Below, piece after piece: positions 63,976 through 64,000 of a DNA stretch of 64,000 nucleotides; position 1 is the stretch's first letter, and each line of letters starts with the position of its first letter. This DNA comes from Oscillospiraceae bacterium (GTDB lineage: Bacteria > Bacillota > Clostridia > Saccharofermentanales > Saccharofermentanaceae). The stretch lies in assembly GCA_902764825.1 (NCBI GenBank), contig CACWXL010000002.1, forward strand, positions 1 to 64,000. The letters run 5' to 3'. Below the pieces are notes generated by a model, which was not told the DNA's origin, did not search any database, and was given only the letters and a program-made list of their open reading frames with translations. Both the position numbers and the translations under genes were made by a program.

Positions 63976-64000
63976 AACCGGTAATAAAATTGAGGTATCT

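Noticed and set aside
1..64000. CRISPR arrays, rRNA genes and prophage structural genes
   Set aside because: I looked for regularly spaced direct repeats, conserved rRNA segments and phage head or tail proteins and saw none.

Overview
The window reads as chromosome of an anaerobic, low-to-mid GC Firmicute, most likely a Clostridia-type gut or rumen bacterium. Strong AGGAGG-type ribosome binding sites, lipobox lipoproteins, VanZ proteins, CDP-glycerol/teichoic-acid-type polymer genes and a biotin-dependent carboxyl-transfer operon support this, and nothing suggests an outer membrane. No rRNA, convincing tRNA or CRISPR array was seen. The assignment is by gene content and style only.

Layout. 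1-3.1 kb: 3' part of a TnpB transposon gene, a VanZ-like protein, a Fic enzyme and a gene-poor stretch with nested inverted repeats. 3.1-11.3 kb: a flippase, a lipoprotein, a small sugar/nucleotide operon with one frameshifted dehydrogenase, a phosphodiesterase and two Thr-rich paralogous lipoproteins. 11.4-13.2 kb: an orphan XRE gene and a HigBA module with a perfect operator. 13.3-16.9 kb: 12S-like, 56-aa, biotin carrier and 5S-like genes resembling a methylmalonyl-CoA:pyruvate transcarboxylase, under a promoter overlapped by a FabT/MarR-like palindrome. 17-32.8 kb: an amino acid permease, two Panacea (PanA) antitoxin-like genes sharing one operator, a radical SAM/SPASM enzyme, FRG and transglutaminase-like proteins, D-lactate dehydrogenase, a HigA with a truncated HigB, and an operon of a giant secreted repeat protein, a 35-aa peptide and a membrane-anchored Ser/Thr/Pro protein.

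32.8-62.5 kb is a large surface-polysaccharide locus. About 23 minus-strand genes run from the initiating sugar-phosphate transferase (59.6 kb) down to a GT2 (32.8 kb). They include three flippases, two polymerases, two CDP-glycerol phosphotransferase-like enzymes, an SDR-cytidylyltransferase fusion and many GT4 enzymes. It looks like two polymer clusters joined end to end. Divergent from it are a nucleotide-sugar dehydrogenase carrying an N-terminal XRE DNA-binding domain and a UDP-glucuronate 4-epimerase-like gene. The shared 366-bp intergenic region holds a sigma-A promoter and a structured RNA leader candidate. At the right edge lies a possible defence pair, DUF2188 plus AbiTii.

The best candidates for something new are: the XRE-dehydrogenase fusion as a possible feedback regulator of the capsule; the PanA paralogs with a common operator, one apparently starting at AUU; the peptide/giant-protein operon; and the DUF2188-AbiTii pair. 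Several genes here were recovered from unusual starts or are too short for standard calling: 12801-13172, 15111-15281, 25839-26870 and 28035-28142.
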